Made by a program: the position numbers and the translations under genes. The notes under the pieces were generated by a model. That model did not search any database. It was given only the letters and a program-made list of their open reading frames with translations, and was not told the origin of the DNA. From CAYVBE01 sp964448935 (GTDB taxonomy: Bacteria > Planctomycetota > Brocadiia > SM23-32), in the NCBI GenBank assembly GCA_964448935.1, contig CAYVBE010000229.1, forward strand, positions 1 to 6,011: a stretch of 6,011 bases of DNA. Direction: 5' to 3'. How positions within the stretch are numbered: the stretch's first letter is position 1; every line of letters starts with the position of its first letter. Positions 1 through 5,515 of the stretch are shown one piece after another.

Positions 1-62
1 GCCGGGGCGGGGACTGAGAGTGTTCCCGCTTTCGAGTGGTTGCATATCTCTTTCAAAGAACG

Positions 63-86
63 GGGTATGCGCTGCCGAGCATACCC
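63..86. repeat. Perfect 8-bp inverted repeat
   Basis: GGGTATGC at 63-70 is repeated as its reverse complement GCATACCC at 79-86, with an 8-base spacer. It could be a hairpin in a transcript leaving the window to the left, or a dyad operator. There is no T run on either side, so it is not a standard intrinsic terminator. Confidence 0.5.
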
Positions 87-212
87 GGCGGATGACCGAA
101 CGCGGGCCACCACCGGGCTCAGAACGTGCATATCCCCGGCGGGGAAAACGGATGCATGCGGAAGCCGCGGTCGGGCCGTTTCGCCTGAAGGGCGCACAAC
201 ATATCAGCCCGT

Positions 213-249
213 GCCCGGTAAACCGGGCCGTTGGACGCCGGAGGCGTTC
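213..249 (-). terminator. Tandem hairpins downstream of the GH20 gene, possible terminator
   Basis: Read on the minus strand, the hydrolase stop codon is followed within about 16 bases by a hairpin at 249-233 (GAACGCC/GGCGTCC with one G-U pair, loop TCC) and then by a second hairpin at 228-213 (GCCCGG/CCGGGC, loop TTTA). The position and GC-rich stems suit transcription termination. Neither stem is followed by a T run, so a classic Rho-independent terminator is not shown; the hairpins might instead protect the 3' end. Confidence 0.35.
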
Positions 250-264
250 TACCCTCGTGGTCCC

Positions 265-2619
265 TCAGTCCTCCGCCAGCTCCAGGGTCACGGCGAACAG
301 GCGCAGTTCCTGCCCTTCGAGGGCCGATATCCTCAGCGTATCGGCGGTCAGCGGGGCCGGCAGGTCGAAGCCCGAGGTGTCGGCCAGACCGTACATCGCC
401 CCCGGCTTGAGGGCGTAGCGGACCCGGTCCGTGTCCACGTGCGCCATGCCGCCGCCCGCCCAGATGTGCTCCCCCAGCGGCGCCCACCAGTCGCACAGGT
501 GCAGGATGTTCAGCAACTCCTCGCTGAAGACCACCTTCCCACCACGCTCAAGCTCGACCACGGCCGCCGGTTCCGGTTCCCCGGCGGTCTTGTGCGCGGC
601 GACGATCAGGTGCAGGTCTTTCAGCGGCAGCTCGGGGAACTCCAGGTCCACCGGACCGATCTCCGGGGTTATCTCCACGTGGGTTTGGTGCTCGTCGGCG
701 AAAAGGAACGGGATGTCGTTCACCGTCTCCTCGCCGACGGGAAGCCCGCCGACGGGCAGGAAGCTCCGGTTGAACTGTTCCGAGAGGTCGCAGACGTAAT
801 AGCCGTCCCGCCGGCCGGCCTCTGCCCGCTCGATCTCCGGCAGCTTCGCATAGCTCGCCAGGACCTCGTCGCAAACGCTCAGCGAGACCTCGATGTTGGG
901 CCGCTTGTTCGTGCGCAGCCAGTCGGCCTCATAAGCTTCGCGCACGTCCTCCAGCTCGCCCCGGATATCCTCCACACGCTCCTCGACCTCGCCGGGCGCC
1001 AGGCCCTTCACGTAGTCCAGGGCGAACTGCAACCGGTGGACCACGCTCAGCGTGCGCAGCAGCGAGACCCGGAAGTGCTCCAGGTGCTCCTCCTCCCTCG
1101 CCGCCTTCTGCCGGGCCGCCGGCAGGGACTCCAGCGCCTCGGTCAGCCGCCGCTCGTCCGCCGCCAGGTCCTCGTAGGCATCCGGGTTCTCCACGGCCCA
1201 TCTCACAGTGCCGAACGCGTTGCGTCGGAAGTGAGCCCAGATGTCGCGCGGCGACAGGGAAAGCTCGCCCGCCAGGGACTCGACGATGGGCATCAGATCC
1301 GGGATTTCGGCGCCGTAGAAGCTGACCTGGAAACGTCGCTCGAAGTCCTCGCGCCGGGCGTGGGAGCCGGACCATGCGGCCTCGCCCAGGTAGGCGAACA
1401 TGTTCCACGGGAGGTCGCGATGGTTCTCATATCCGTTGTCGCCCCACTGGGATGCCAAAAGCGCCGGCGTCTCCGTCTGCGACCCCACCCGGCGCCAGGC
1501 GTCAATGTTCGATTTCCCTCGGTCGAAGTCCGGCAGGAAGGCGCACCACGTGCTGTAGCCGGCCAGTCCCCAGACCGGTCGGCCCTGGTCGGCCAGCTCC
1601 CGCTGGTGGGGCACTTCCTCGCTGCAGCCGTACTGCCAGTTGACCGGGATGATGTTCTCCTCCAGGCGCTCGATCATCTCGTAGCCGAAGTGGTTGTAAA
1701 TCATGTCCACCCACATCGGCATCTTCTTGCCGTATTTGCGCAGCTCCCGTGCGCACCAGTTCGCGTGCGCCAGGAACTCCTCGGCGCCCACGCCCTGCGT
1801 CTCGTCGAACCCCCCGTGGAAATACGGGCAGGGGAACAGCTGGCAGACGTCCCGGATCACGTCGGCCAAGAACTCCCGCACCTCGGGTTTCGTCACGTCC
1901 AGGCTGCTCATGGACTGAAAGACCGCCCGCCCCAGGTGCGCGTATTGCGGGTCGGCCAGCAGGTTCTCCTGGTGCCCGATCAGGGAGTATGTGGGCATGA
2001 TCATGACGTTGTGCCGCCGCGCCACGCGGTGCATCTCCGCCAGCTCGGCCGGCATCAGGCGCCCCCGTCCTTCCCCGATGTCCGGGTGCGATTTCAGATA
2101 CAGCATGTCCTCCATGTAGGGCGTGTAGACGTTGATCTTGTAACCGGAGAGCTTCCGGATCATGCGGCAGAAGTCGTCGAGCTTTGAGACCTGCTTGCGG
2201 GAGATGTCGTCGTGGTGGCCGCGCAGACGGAACTCGGGCCAGTCCACGATGTGCGCGCAGGGCAGCTGGCTGCGGCCGTCCAGCATCTGCTCCAGCGTCA
2301 CCAGGCCCCAGTAGAGGCCGTCCACGTCATGCCCGTGCAGGCAGAGGCCATCGGGGCCGACGTGCAGGGCGTATCCCTGCTCCCGTTGAGGCGGCGCGGG
2401 CGGGTCGCCGGCCGGCTCTCCCACGACCAGCGTCGGCGGGTCCATGAACCGGCTGACGCCCCAGGGGACACCGAGTTCCTCCTCCACCTTCCAGGCCACG
2501 GCCGTATGACTTGCCGACCGGGGGTCGAGTAGCCAGTGGAGCCCCTCCACGTCGAGGGAACCCTCCAGAGGCTCCACGCGCCTCGGCACAGGTATCAGAT
2601 CGTTCAGATTGCGGGACAT
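265..2619 (-). CDS. Glycoside hydrolase family 20 (beta-N-acetylhexosaminidase-like)
   Basis: This 784-residue protein probably removes terminal beta-linked N-acetylhexosamine or a related sugar. Residues 1-120 match the alpha/beta domain found before the GH20 barrel: LIPVPRRVEPL near the start, then a segment around 83-113 containing GLYWGLVTLEQML. The barrel begins near HIVDWPEFRLRGHHDDISRK (123-142). The acidic pair expected of GH20 is D272-E273 in FHGGFDET (267-274); in the family the Glu is the acid/base and the Asp orients the substrate acetamido group. Aromatic segments such as PVNWQYG (325-331) and SQWGDNGYEN (390-399) could line the sugar site. Residues about 440-600 look helical and charged, and 605-784 look like a beta-rich accessory domain of unknown role. 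There is no signal peptide, so it is predicted cytoplasmic, acting on imported oligosaccharides or turned-over cell wall. The ATG at 2619 is preferred over a TTG at 2694 because AAAGGAAA lies just upstream of it. Exact substrate is unknown. Confidence 0.85.
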   Translation of the reverse strand: MSRNLNDLIPVPRRVEPLEGSLDVEGLHWLLDPRSASHTAVAWKVEEELGVPWGVSRFMDPPTLVVGEPAGDPPAPPQREQGYALHVGPDGLCLHGHDVDGLYWGLVTLEQMLDGRSQLPCAHIVDWPEFRLRGHHDDISRKQVSKLDDFCRMIRKLSGYKINVYTPYMEDMLYLKSHPDIGEGRGRLMPAELAEMHRVARRHNVMIMPTYSLIGHQENLLADPQYAHLGRAVFQSMSSLDVTKPEVREFLADVIRDVCQLFPCPYFHGGFDETQGVGAEEFLAHANWCARELRKYGKKMPMWVDMIYNHFGYEMIERLEENIIPVNWQYGCSEEVPHQRELADQGRPVWGLAGYSTWCAFLPDFDRGKSNIDAWRRVGSQTETPALLASQWGDNGYENHRDLPWNMFAYLGEAAWSGSHARREDFERRFQVSFYGAEIPDLMPIVESLAGELSLSPRDIWAHFRRNAFGTVRWAVENPDAYEDLAADERRLTEALESLPAARQKAAREEEHLEHFRVSLLRTLSVVHRLQFALDYVKGLAPGEVEERVEDIRGELEDVREAYEADWLRTNKRPNIEVSLSVCDEVLASYAKLPEIERAEAGRRDGYYVCDLSEQFNRSFLPVGGLPVGEETVNDIPFLFADEHQTHVEITPEIGPVDLEFPELPLKDLHLIVAAHKTAGEPEPAAVVELERGGKVVFSEELLNILHLCDWWAPLGEHIWAGGGMAHVDTDRVRYALKPGAMYGLADTSGFDLPAPLTADTLRISALEGQELRLFAVTLELAED

Positions 2620-2624
2620 CGCGG

Positions 2625-2632
2625 TTTCCTTT
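2625..2632 (-). promoter_or_regulatory. Ribosome binding site of the GH20 gene
   Basis: On the minus strand AAAGGAAA ends five bases before the ATG at 2619, with its AGGA core seven bases away. This fixes the start. The open frame extends 25 codons further upstream to a TTG at 2694, but that TTG is part of a TTGACA hexamer and the extension has no family similarity. Confidence 0.65.
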
Positions 2633-2665
2633 CGGCTATCCACAGGATCGAATCCCCACTTGGAG

Positions 2666-2694
2666 AGTTTGCGGGCTTTTGCCTCCCCTGTCAA
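2666..2694 (-). promoter_or_regulatory. Candidate promoter for the GH20 gene (weak -10)
   Basis: The minus strand carries a perfect TTGACA at 2694-2689. A 17-base spacer leads to CAAACT (2671-2666), which matches only three of the six -10 consensus bases. The position, about 50 bases upstream of the start codon, is right. The -10 is poor, so this is a tentative call. Confidence 0.3.
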
Positions 2695-2733
2695 ACAAAG
2701 CAGGCAGAGAATGCGGGAGGGACGCCTTTCTAC

Positions 2734-2762
2734 TTGCCAGCGCGCGGGCTATCGCACATAAT
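2734..2762 (+). promoter_or_regulatory. Sigma70-type promoter of the folate operon
   Basis: TTGCCA (2734-2739) and CATAAT (2757-2762) each match five of six consensus bases and are separated by the optimal 17 bases. Transcription would start near 2769, giving a leader of about 100 bases before the first gene of the operon. The strong match stands out in GC-rich surroundings. It assumes the host uses a housekeeping sigma factor with the usual -35/-10 preference. Confidence 0.6.
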
Positions 2763-2784
2763 CCAAGTGGGCTCGTTGAGGGCA

Positions 2785-2802
2785 GGGGGCCGGCCGGCCC
2801 TC
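2785..2802 (+). repeat. GC-rich palindrome in the operon leader
   Basis: GGGCCGGCCGGCCC at 2787-2800 is a perfect 14-base palindrome, extended by a G-U and a G-C pair to 2785-2802. It sits about 16 bases after the predicted transcription start. It could be a protein-binding dyad or, in RNA, a stem that affects the leader. With such GC content, chance is also a real possibility. The leader does not match the tetrahydrofolate riboswitch as I know its consensus. Confidence 0.4.
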
Positions 2803-2857
2803 GCGAAGCGGCGCACATAGCTCAGCCCGGCCCGACGTTCGTAGGACTGACTTGTAT

Positions 2858-2865
2858 GAAGGGGG
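2858..2865 (+). promoter_or_regulatory. Ribosome binding site that fixes the PCD start
   Basis: GAAGGGGG lies seven bases before the ATG at 2873. The frame is also open to a TTG at 2852, preceded by AGGA five bases upstream, which would add seven residues. The ATG with the longer purine run is preferred, but the TTG start cannot be excluded. Confidence 0.6.
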
Positions 2866-2872
2866 CTTCACG

Positions 2873-3229
2873 ATGGCTTCGGAATCCGGGGAGATATGCG
2901 ATCTGGCGGCCAGAGAATGCGTGCCGTGCCGCGGCGGCGTGCCGCCGCTGGAGGGGGAAGAGCTGGACCAGATGGCCGAACAGCTCGACAACGACTGGTC
3001 GGTGGTGGAGGGGCACCACCTGGAGAAGGACTTCGAGTTCGAGGATTTCCGGCAGGCGCTCGATTTCGTCAACAAGATCGGCGAACTGGCCGAAGACATC
3101 GGGCACCATCCGGACATCTACCTGACCTACGGCGAGGTGGGCGTCACCATCTGGACCCACAAGATTGACGGGCTGGCAGAGGCAGATTTCATCTTCGCGG
3201 CGAAGGTGGACAGCCTGCTGGAGGAGTGA
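2873..3229 (+). CDS. phhB: Pterin-4a-carbinolamine dehydratase (4a-hydroxytetrahydrobiopterin dehydratase)
   Basis: This 118-residue cytosolic enzyme dehydrates 4a-hydroxy-tetrahydropterins to the quinonoid dihydropterin, which is then reduced again. The family signature is complete: EDIGHHP (74-80), a Tyr-containing strand (YLTYGEVGVTIW, 83-94), then THKIDGLAEAD (95-105). The three catalytic His of the family correspond to H78, H79 and H96. Residues 1-30 form an extra N-terminal stretch with C9, C16 and C19; the ECVPC pair followed by GGVPPL occurs in many bacterial members. In Pseudomonas the homologue (PhhB) recycles the cofactor of phenylalanine hydroxylase, but no hydroxylase is visible here. 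The gene leads a folate operon, so its job may be repair or removal of oxidised pterins or support of the downstream reductase. That role is inference; the symbol denotes the family only. Confidence 0.93.
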   Translation: MASESGEICDLAARECVPCRGGVPPLEGEELDQMAEQLDNDWSVVEGHHLEKDFEFEDFRQALDFVNKIGELAEDIGHHPDIYLTYGEVGVTIWTHKIDGLAEADFIFAAKVDSLLEE

Positions 3230-3247
3230 GCCGAAAGGGGACAACTC

Positions 3248-4042
3248 ATGGCCGAGACGACCGGAGCTGTGGCGGGCCGGGTGGCCCTGGTCACCGGGGG
3301 GGCGAAACGCCTGGGGCGCGCCATTGCCGAGGCGCTGGCCGAAGACGGCGCGGACGTGGTCGTCCACTACCGCACCTCGGGGCAGGAGGCCGATGACGTC
3401 GTGGCTCACCTGGTCGCCGCGGGCGCCCAGGCCTGGAAGGTGCAGGCGAACCTGGCTGATGCAGAGGACGCCGCCGCGCTGCTGGGTCGCGCCCGCGAGG
3501 CCGCGGGCCGCCCCATCGGCATACTGGTCAACAACGCCGGCATCTTCAGTCCCAGCCACGTCCTGGAGTTCTCCCGCGAGGAGCTGGACGCTCAGGTGCA
3601 GGTGAACGCCTTCGCGCCGCTGGCCCTGTGCCGTGCGCTGGCCCGGCAGCAGTGCCCGGCGCGCCCGCCGGGCCCGGCGCGCCCGCAGGGCCCGGCGCAG
3701 GTAGTCAACATGCTGGATACGCGGATGCTGGAATACGACGCCGATCATGCGGCCTACCACCTGAGCAAGCGGATGCTGTTCTCCCTGACCAGGATGCTGG
3801 CGCTGGAGCTGGCGCCGCGAGTTCGGGTGAACGGCATCGCGCCGGGCCTCATCCTGCCGCCGCCCGGCAAAGATACATCCTACCTGGAGGCTCTGAGCGA
3901 CACCGTGCCGCTGAACCGCTACGGGTCCGCCGATGACATCGTGCGGGCGGTGCGGTTCCTGGTGCACAGCGATTTCGTCACCGGCCAGGTCATCTACGTG
4001 GACGGCGGCCGACACATGCTGGAGAGAGTCTATGGGAGTTGA
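3248..4042 (+). CDS. folM: Pteridine reductase / FolM-type short-chain dehydrogenase
   Basis: This 264-residue NADPH-dependent SDR probably reduces dihydropterins (dihydromonapterin, dihydrobiopterin) and perhaps dihydrofolate. The cofactor motif is TGGAKRLG (16-23), with Arg where most SDRs have the middle Gly, as in PTR1 and FolM. HYRTS (40-44) resembles the NADPH-selecting loop of PTR1 (HYHRS). NNAG is at 95-98. The usual catalytic Ser is replaced by Asp in NMLD (D157), followed by Y170 and K174 in YHLSK, the Asp-Tyr-Lys set of pteridine reductases. The C-terminal FVTGQ...DGGRHM (243-257) closely resembles E. coli FolM. Residues 136-151 are a Pro/Ala/Arg/Gly insertion coded by an 18-bp tandem repeat, in the loop before the NMLD strand. 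AAAGGGG lies seven bases before the ATG. The gene follows PCD by 18 nt and overlaps folB by 11 nt. A general SDR role is less likely given the motifs and neighbours. Confidence 0.82.
   Translation: MAETTGAVAGRVALVTGGAKRLGRAIAEALAEDGADVVVHYRTSGQEADDVVAHLVAAGAQAWKVQANLADAEDAAALLGRAREAAGRPIGILVNNAGIFSPSHVLEFSREELDAQVQVNAFAPLALCRALARQQCPARPPGPARPQGPAQVVNMLDTRMLEYDADHAAYHLSKRMLFSLTRMLALELAPRVRVNGIAPGLILPPPGKDTSYLEALSDTVPLNRYGSADDIVRAVRFLVHSDFVTGQVIYVDGGRHMLERVYGS
3655..3699 (+). repeat. In-frame 18-bp tandem repeat inside the folM-like gene
   Basis: Two 18-base units (3655-3672 and 3673-3690) differ at a single base, and a third partial copy follows at 3691-3699. The unit length is a multiple of three, so the repeat adds the six-residue peptides PARPPG and PARPQG and a final PAQ without shifting the frame. 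Each full unit holds a GGCGCGCC palindrome. The pattern suggests slippage expansion in a tolerant surface loop. Confidence 0.9.
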
Positions 4043-4400
4043 GGAACTGGACAAGATACACATCCGCGATCTGCTGCTGCGCTGCGTGATCGGCGTGCGG
4101 GAGTGGGAGCGGAAAATGCGGCAGAACGTTCAGCTCAACGTCACGCTCTACGCCGACCTTTCGGCCGCAGCGGCCAGCGACGACATCGAGGACACGGTGG
4201 ACTACGTGACCATCAAGAAGCGCATCATCCGGCTGGTCGAGGATTCGGAATTCCACCTCGTGGAAGCGCTGGCACAGATGGTGGCCGATGCCTGCCTGGA
4301 AGACCCCATCGTGCAGGCCGCGCGGGTAAGCCTCGAGAAGCCGGGCGCCCTGCGCTTCGCCCGCACCGTTGCGGTCGAGATACTGCGGGAGCGCGAGTAA
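4032..4400 (+). CDS. folB: Dihydroneopterin aldolase (FolB; FolX-like alternative)
   Basis: This 122-residue enzyme cleaves 7,8-dihydroneopterin to 6-hydroxymethyl-7,8-dihydropterin and glycolaldehyde in folate synthesis; the family forms ring-shaped oligomers. Expected features are present: IGVREWER (20-27), in which E26 matches the catalytic Glu21 of E. coli FolB; Q31; DYVTI with Y58; LVEAL (76-80) with the pterin-binding Glu E78; and LEKPGALRFA (101-110) with K103, matching catalytic Lys98. Length is normal. The start overlaps the end of the reductase gene by 11 nt, with GGAGAGAG (4021-4028) just upstream, so coupling is likely. The paralogue FolX (dihydroneopterin triphosphate epimerase) shares the fold, and phrases such as IRDLLLRCVIG and GALRFA resemble it. 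KPG and the adjacent folK favour FolB. Confidence 0.88.
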   Translation: MGVEELDKIHIRDLLLRCVIGVREWERKMRQNVQLNVTLYADLSAAAASDDIEDTVDYVTIKKRIIRLVEDSEFHLVEALAQMVADACLEDPIVQAARVSLEKPGALRFARTVAVEILRERE

Positions 4401-4401
4401 G

Positions 4402-4932
4402 ATGCCGCGCCCCGAGCCGGTCCAGGCGTTCATTGCGGTGGGGTCCAACATCGAGCCGGAGCAGAATGTGCCCCGGGCGCTGGAGCGCCTGATGGAGCGG
4501 GTCAACGTGACACGGGTCTCTACCCATTATAGGACCGGGCCCCTGGACCGCCCGGAGCAACCGCCGTTCGTCAACGGCGTCTGGCAGACCCAGACCACCG
4601 CGGGCGCACGGGAATTGAAGTTCCGGATATTGCGCGGTATCGAGGCCCAACTGGGCCGGGTGCGCACGGAGGACGACTATGCTCCCCGGACCATAGACCT
4701 GGACATCGCACTGTTTGGGCAGGCCGTGATTGAGGAGCCGGACCTGGTCGTCCCGGACCCCGACATCCTGGAGCGGCCCTTCCTGGCGGTACCGCTGGTG
4801 GAGCTGGAGCCGGACCTCCGCGTGCCGGGCACAGAACGTCCCCTGTGGGAATATCCGGTAGCCCGGGACCGGAGCGGCCTGGAGCCGATGCCCGAATTCA
4901 CCCGGACTCTGAGGGAGAAACTGGAGAGATGA
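4402..4932 (+). CDS. folK: 6-hydroxymethyl-7,8-dihydropterin pyrophosphokinase (HPPK)
   Basis: This 176-residue kinase transfers pyrophosphate from ATP to 6-hydroxymethyl-dihydropterin, making the substrate for dihydropteroate synthase. The N-terminal AFIAVGSNIEPEQN (9-22) is the typical HPPK opening, followed by YRTGPLDRPEQPPFVNGV (43-60). The family signature is YAPRTIDLDIAL (93-104), where D99 and D101 match the two Mg-binding Asp residues of the E. coli enzyme. A C-terminal PDPDILERPFLAVPLVEL (118-135) matches the conserved end, but Asp119 stands where E. coli and many others have the His of a HP or HY pair. The last 30 or so residues extend slightly past the core. GGGAG at 4387-4391 precedes the ATG, which follows the folB stop by one base. 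The end overlaps folE by four bases. An upstream in-frame start at 4369 would lie inside folB and is unnecessary. Confidence 0.93.
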   Translation: MPRPEPVQAFIAVGSNIEPEQNVPRALERLMERVNVTRVSTHYRTGPLDRPEQPPFVNGVWQTQTTAGARELKFRILRGIEAQLGRVRTEDDYAPRTIDLDIALFGQAVIEEPDLVVPDPDILERPFLAVPLVELEPDLRVPGTERPLWEYPVARDRSGLEPMPEFTRTLREKLER

Positions 4933-5498
4933 ACACGGAGCGAGTCGCAGAGCTTGTGCGAGAGCTGCTGATCGAGATCGGCGAGGACCCCGACCGCGAG
5001 GGACTGCTCAAGACGCCCATGCGCGTGGCAAAGGCATACCAGTTCCTGACCAGCGGCTACGAGACCGACCCGCAGGAGGTCATCAATCAGGCCCTGTTTG
5101 AATCGGCCTCCAACAATATGATCATCGCGCGGGACATCGAGGTCTACAGCCTCTGCGAGCACCACATGCTGCCGTTCTACGGACGCTGCCACATCGGCTA
5201 CATCGCGCGAGACAAGGTGCTGGGCGTCAGCAAGCTTGCGCGCCTGGTGGACTGCCACGCGCGCAAGCTCCAGATCCAGGAGAGGCTGACCGAGAGCATC
5301 GCCGAGGAGATAATGGAGGCGGCGAACGCCCGCGGCGTAGGCGTGGTGATGGAATGCCGACACCTGTGCATGATGATGCGCGGCGTGCAGAAGCAGAACT
5401 CCGTCATGCAGACCTCGACCGTCCTGGGCAGCTTCCACGACGACAAGGCGACGAGGACGGAATTCCTCAGCATCATCAACCGCAACGTGGACTGGTAG
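4929..5498 (+). CDS. folE: GTP cyclohydrolase I (type IA)
   Basis: This 189-residue enzyme converts GTP to 7,8-dihydroneopterin triphosphate and formate, the first step of folate and tetrahydropterin synthesis. The zinc site is complete: C76 and H79 in SLCEHHMLPF (74-83) and C147 in ECRHLCMMMRGV (142-153). H78 and H145 match the catalytic His residues of E. coli FolE. VLGVSKLARLVDCHARKLQI (97-116), then QERLTESIAEEI (117-128), is the family core, and the C-terminal TSTVLGSF (162-169) and TRTEFL (175-180) are typical. Length is like short bacterial forms lacking the longer N-terminal helices. The ATG overlaps the folK stop (ATGA), with GAGGGAG at 4911-4917 and GGAG at 4923-4926 upstream, so folE is translationally coupled. 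Unusually, the first enzyme of the pathway is the last gene. A zinc-independent FolE2 is excluded by the intact type I motifs. Confidence 0.96.
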   Translation: MNTERVAELVRELLIEIGEDPDREGLLKTPMRVAKAYQFLTSGYETDPQEVINQALFESASNNMIIARDIEVYSLCEHHMLPFYGRCHIGYIARDKVLGVSKLARLVDCHARKLQIQERLTESIAEEIMEAANARGVGVVMECRHLCMMMRGVQKQNSVMQTSTVLGSFHDDKATRTEFLSIINRNVDW

Positions 5499-5502
5499 GC
5501 GC

Positions 5503-5515
5503 AGCGGTTTCCGCT
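5503..5515. terminator. Small hairpin in the convergent gap, possible bidirectional terminator
   Basis: AGCGG (5503-5507), loop TTT, CCGCT (5511-5515) forms a 5-bp stem in the 17-base gap between the convergent stops of folE and the propeller gene. It has no T run and is short, so its role in termination is tentative. Confidence 0.2.

Larger units (their letters stand above)
1..264. other. Intergenic stretch with inverted repeats, no supported gene
   Basis: I see no protein in these bases that resembles a known family. The plus-strand frame that is open from base 1 runs on for more than 700 codons antisense to the hydrolase gene, which is what a GC-rich gene produces on its opposite strand, so it is not counted. 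The stretch holds a perfect 8-bp inverted repeat at 63-86, a short TCCCC/GGGGA hairpin at 133-145, and two hairpins at 213-228 and 233-249 just beyond the stop of the minus-strand gene. An AT-richer patch lies at 40-60, but I could not pair it with a convincing promoter on either strand. Confidence 0.6.
2734..5498 (+). other. Pterin/folate operon: PCD, folM-like, folB, folK, folE
   Basis: Five plus-strand genes follow one good promoter with no room for another between them. The gap after PCD is 18 nt, the folM-like gene and folB overlap by 11 nt, folB and folK are 1 nt apart, and folK and folE overlap by 4 nt (ATGA). These arrangements indicate one transcript with coupled translation. All five products act on pterins, so joint function is well supported. 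No hairpin with a T run follows folE. Confidence 0.85.

Noticed and set aside
40..2187. A plus-strand open frame of over 700 codons antisense to the GH20 gene
   Set aside because: It mirrors the hydrolase gene in the opposite strand, is rich in Arg, Val, Leu and Gln from reversed GC-rich codons, and shows no family motif. The hydrolase on the minus strand has clear domains and a ribosome binding site.
2620..2694. Extension of the GH20 protein by 25 residues to a TTG start at 2694
   Set aside because: The TTG is part of a TTGACA hexamer, lacks a good ribosome binding site, and the added residues have no family similarity; the ATG at 2619 has AAAGGAAA just upstream.
2811..2840. A tRNA-like start (GCGCACATAGCTCAGC) in the operon leader
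   Set aside because: The resemblance stops at the A-box-like TAGCTCAG. There is no matching D-stem, anticodon arm, T-loop or acceptor 3' half downstream.
2769..2872. Tetrahydrofolate riboswitch in the folate operon leader
   Set aside because: I could not find the conserved core or stem arrangement of the known THF riboswitch class; only a GC palindrome is evident.
3655..3699. CRISPR-like or minisatellite regulatory repeat
   Set aside because: The units are only 18 bp, directly adjacent without spacers, and in frame inside a coding gene, so a coding tandem repeat is the simplest reading.
2822..4063. A minus-strand open frame of 413 codons across PCD and the folM-like gene
   Set aside because: It is the antisense of two genes with complete catalytic motifs, spans their boundary, and has no recognisable domain; its Ala/Arg-rich run is simply the complement of the 18-bp repeat.
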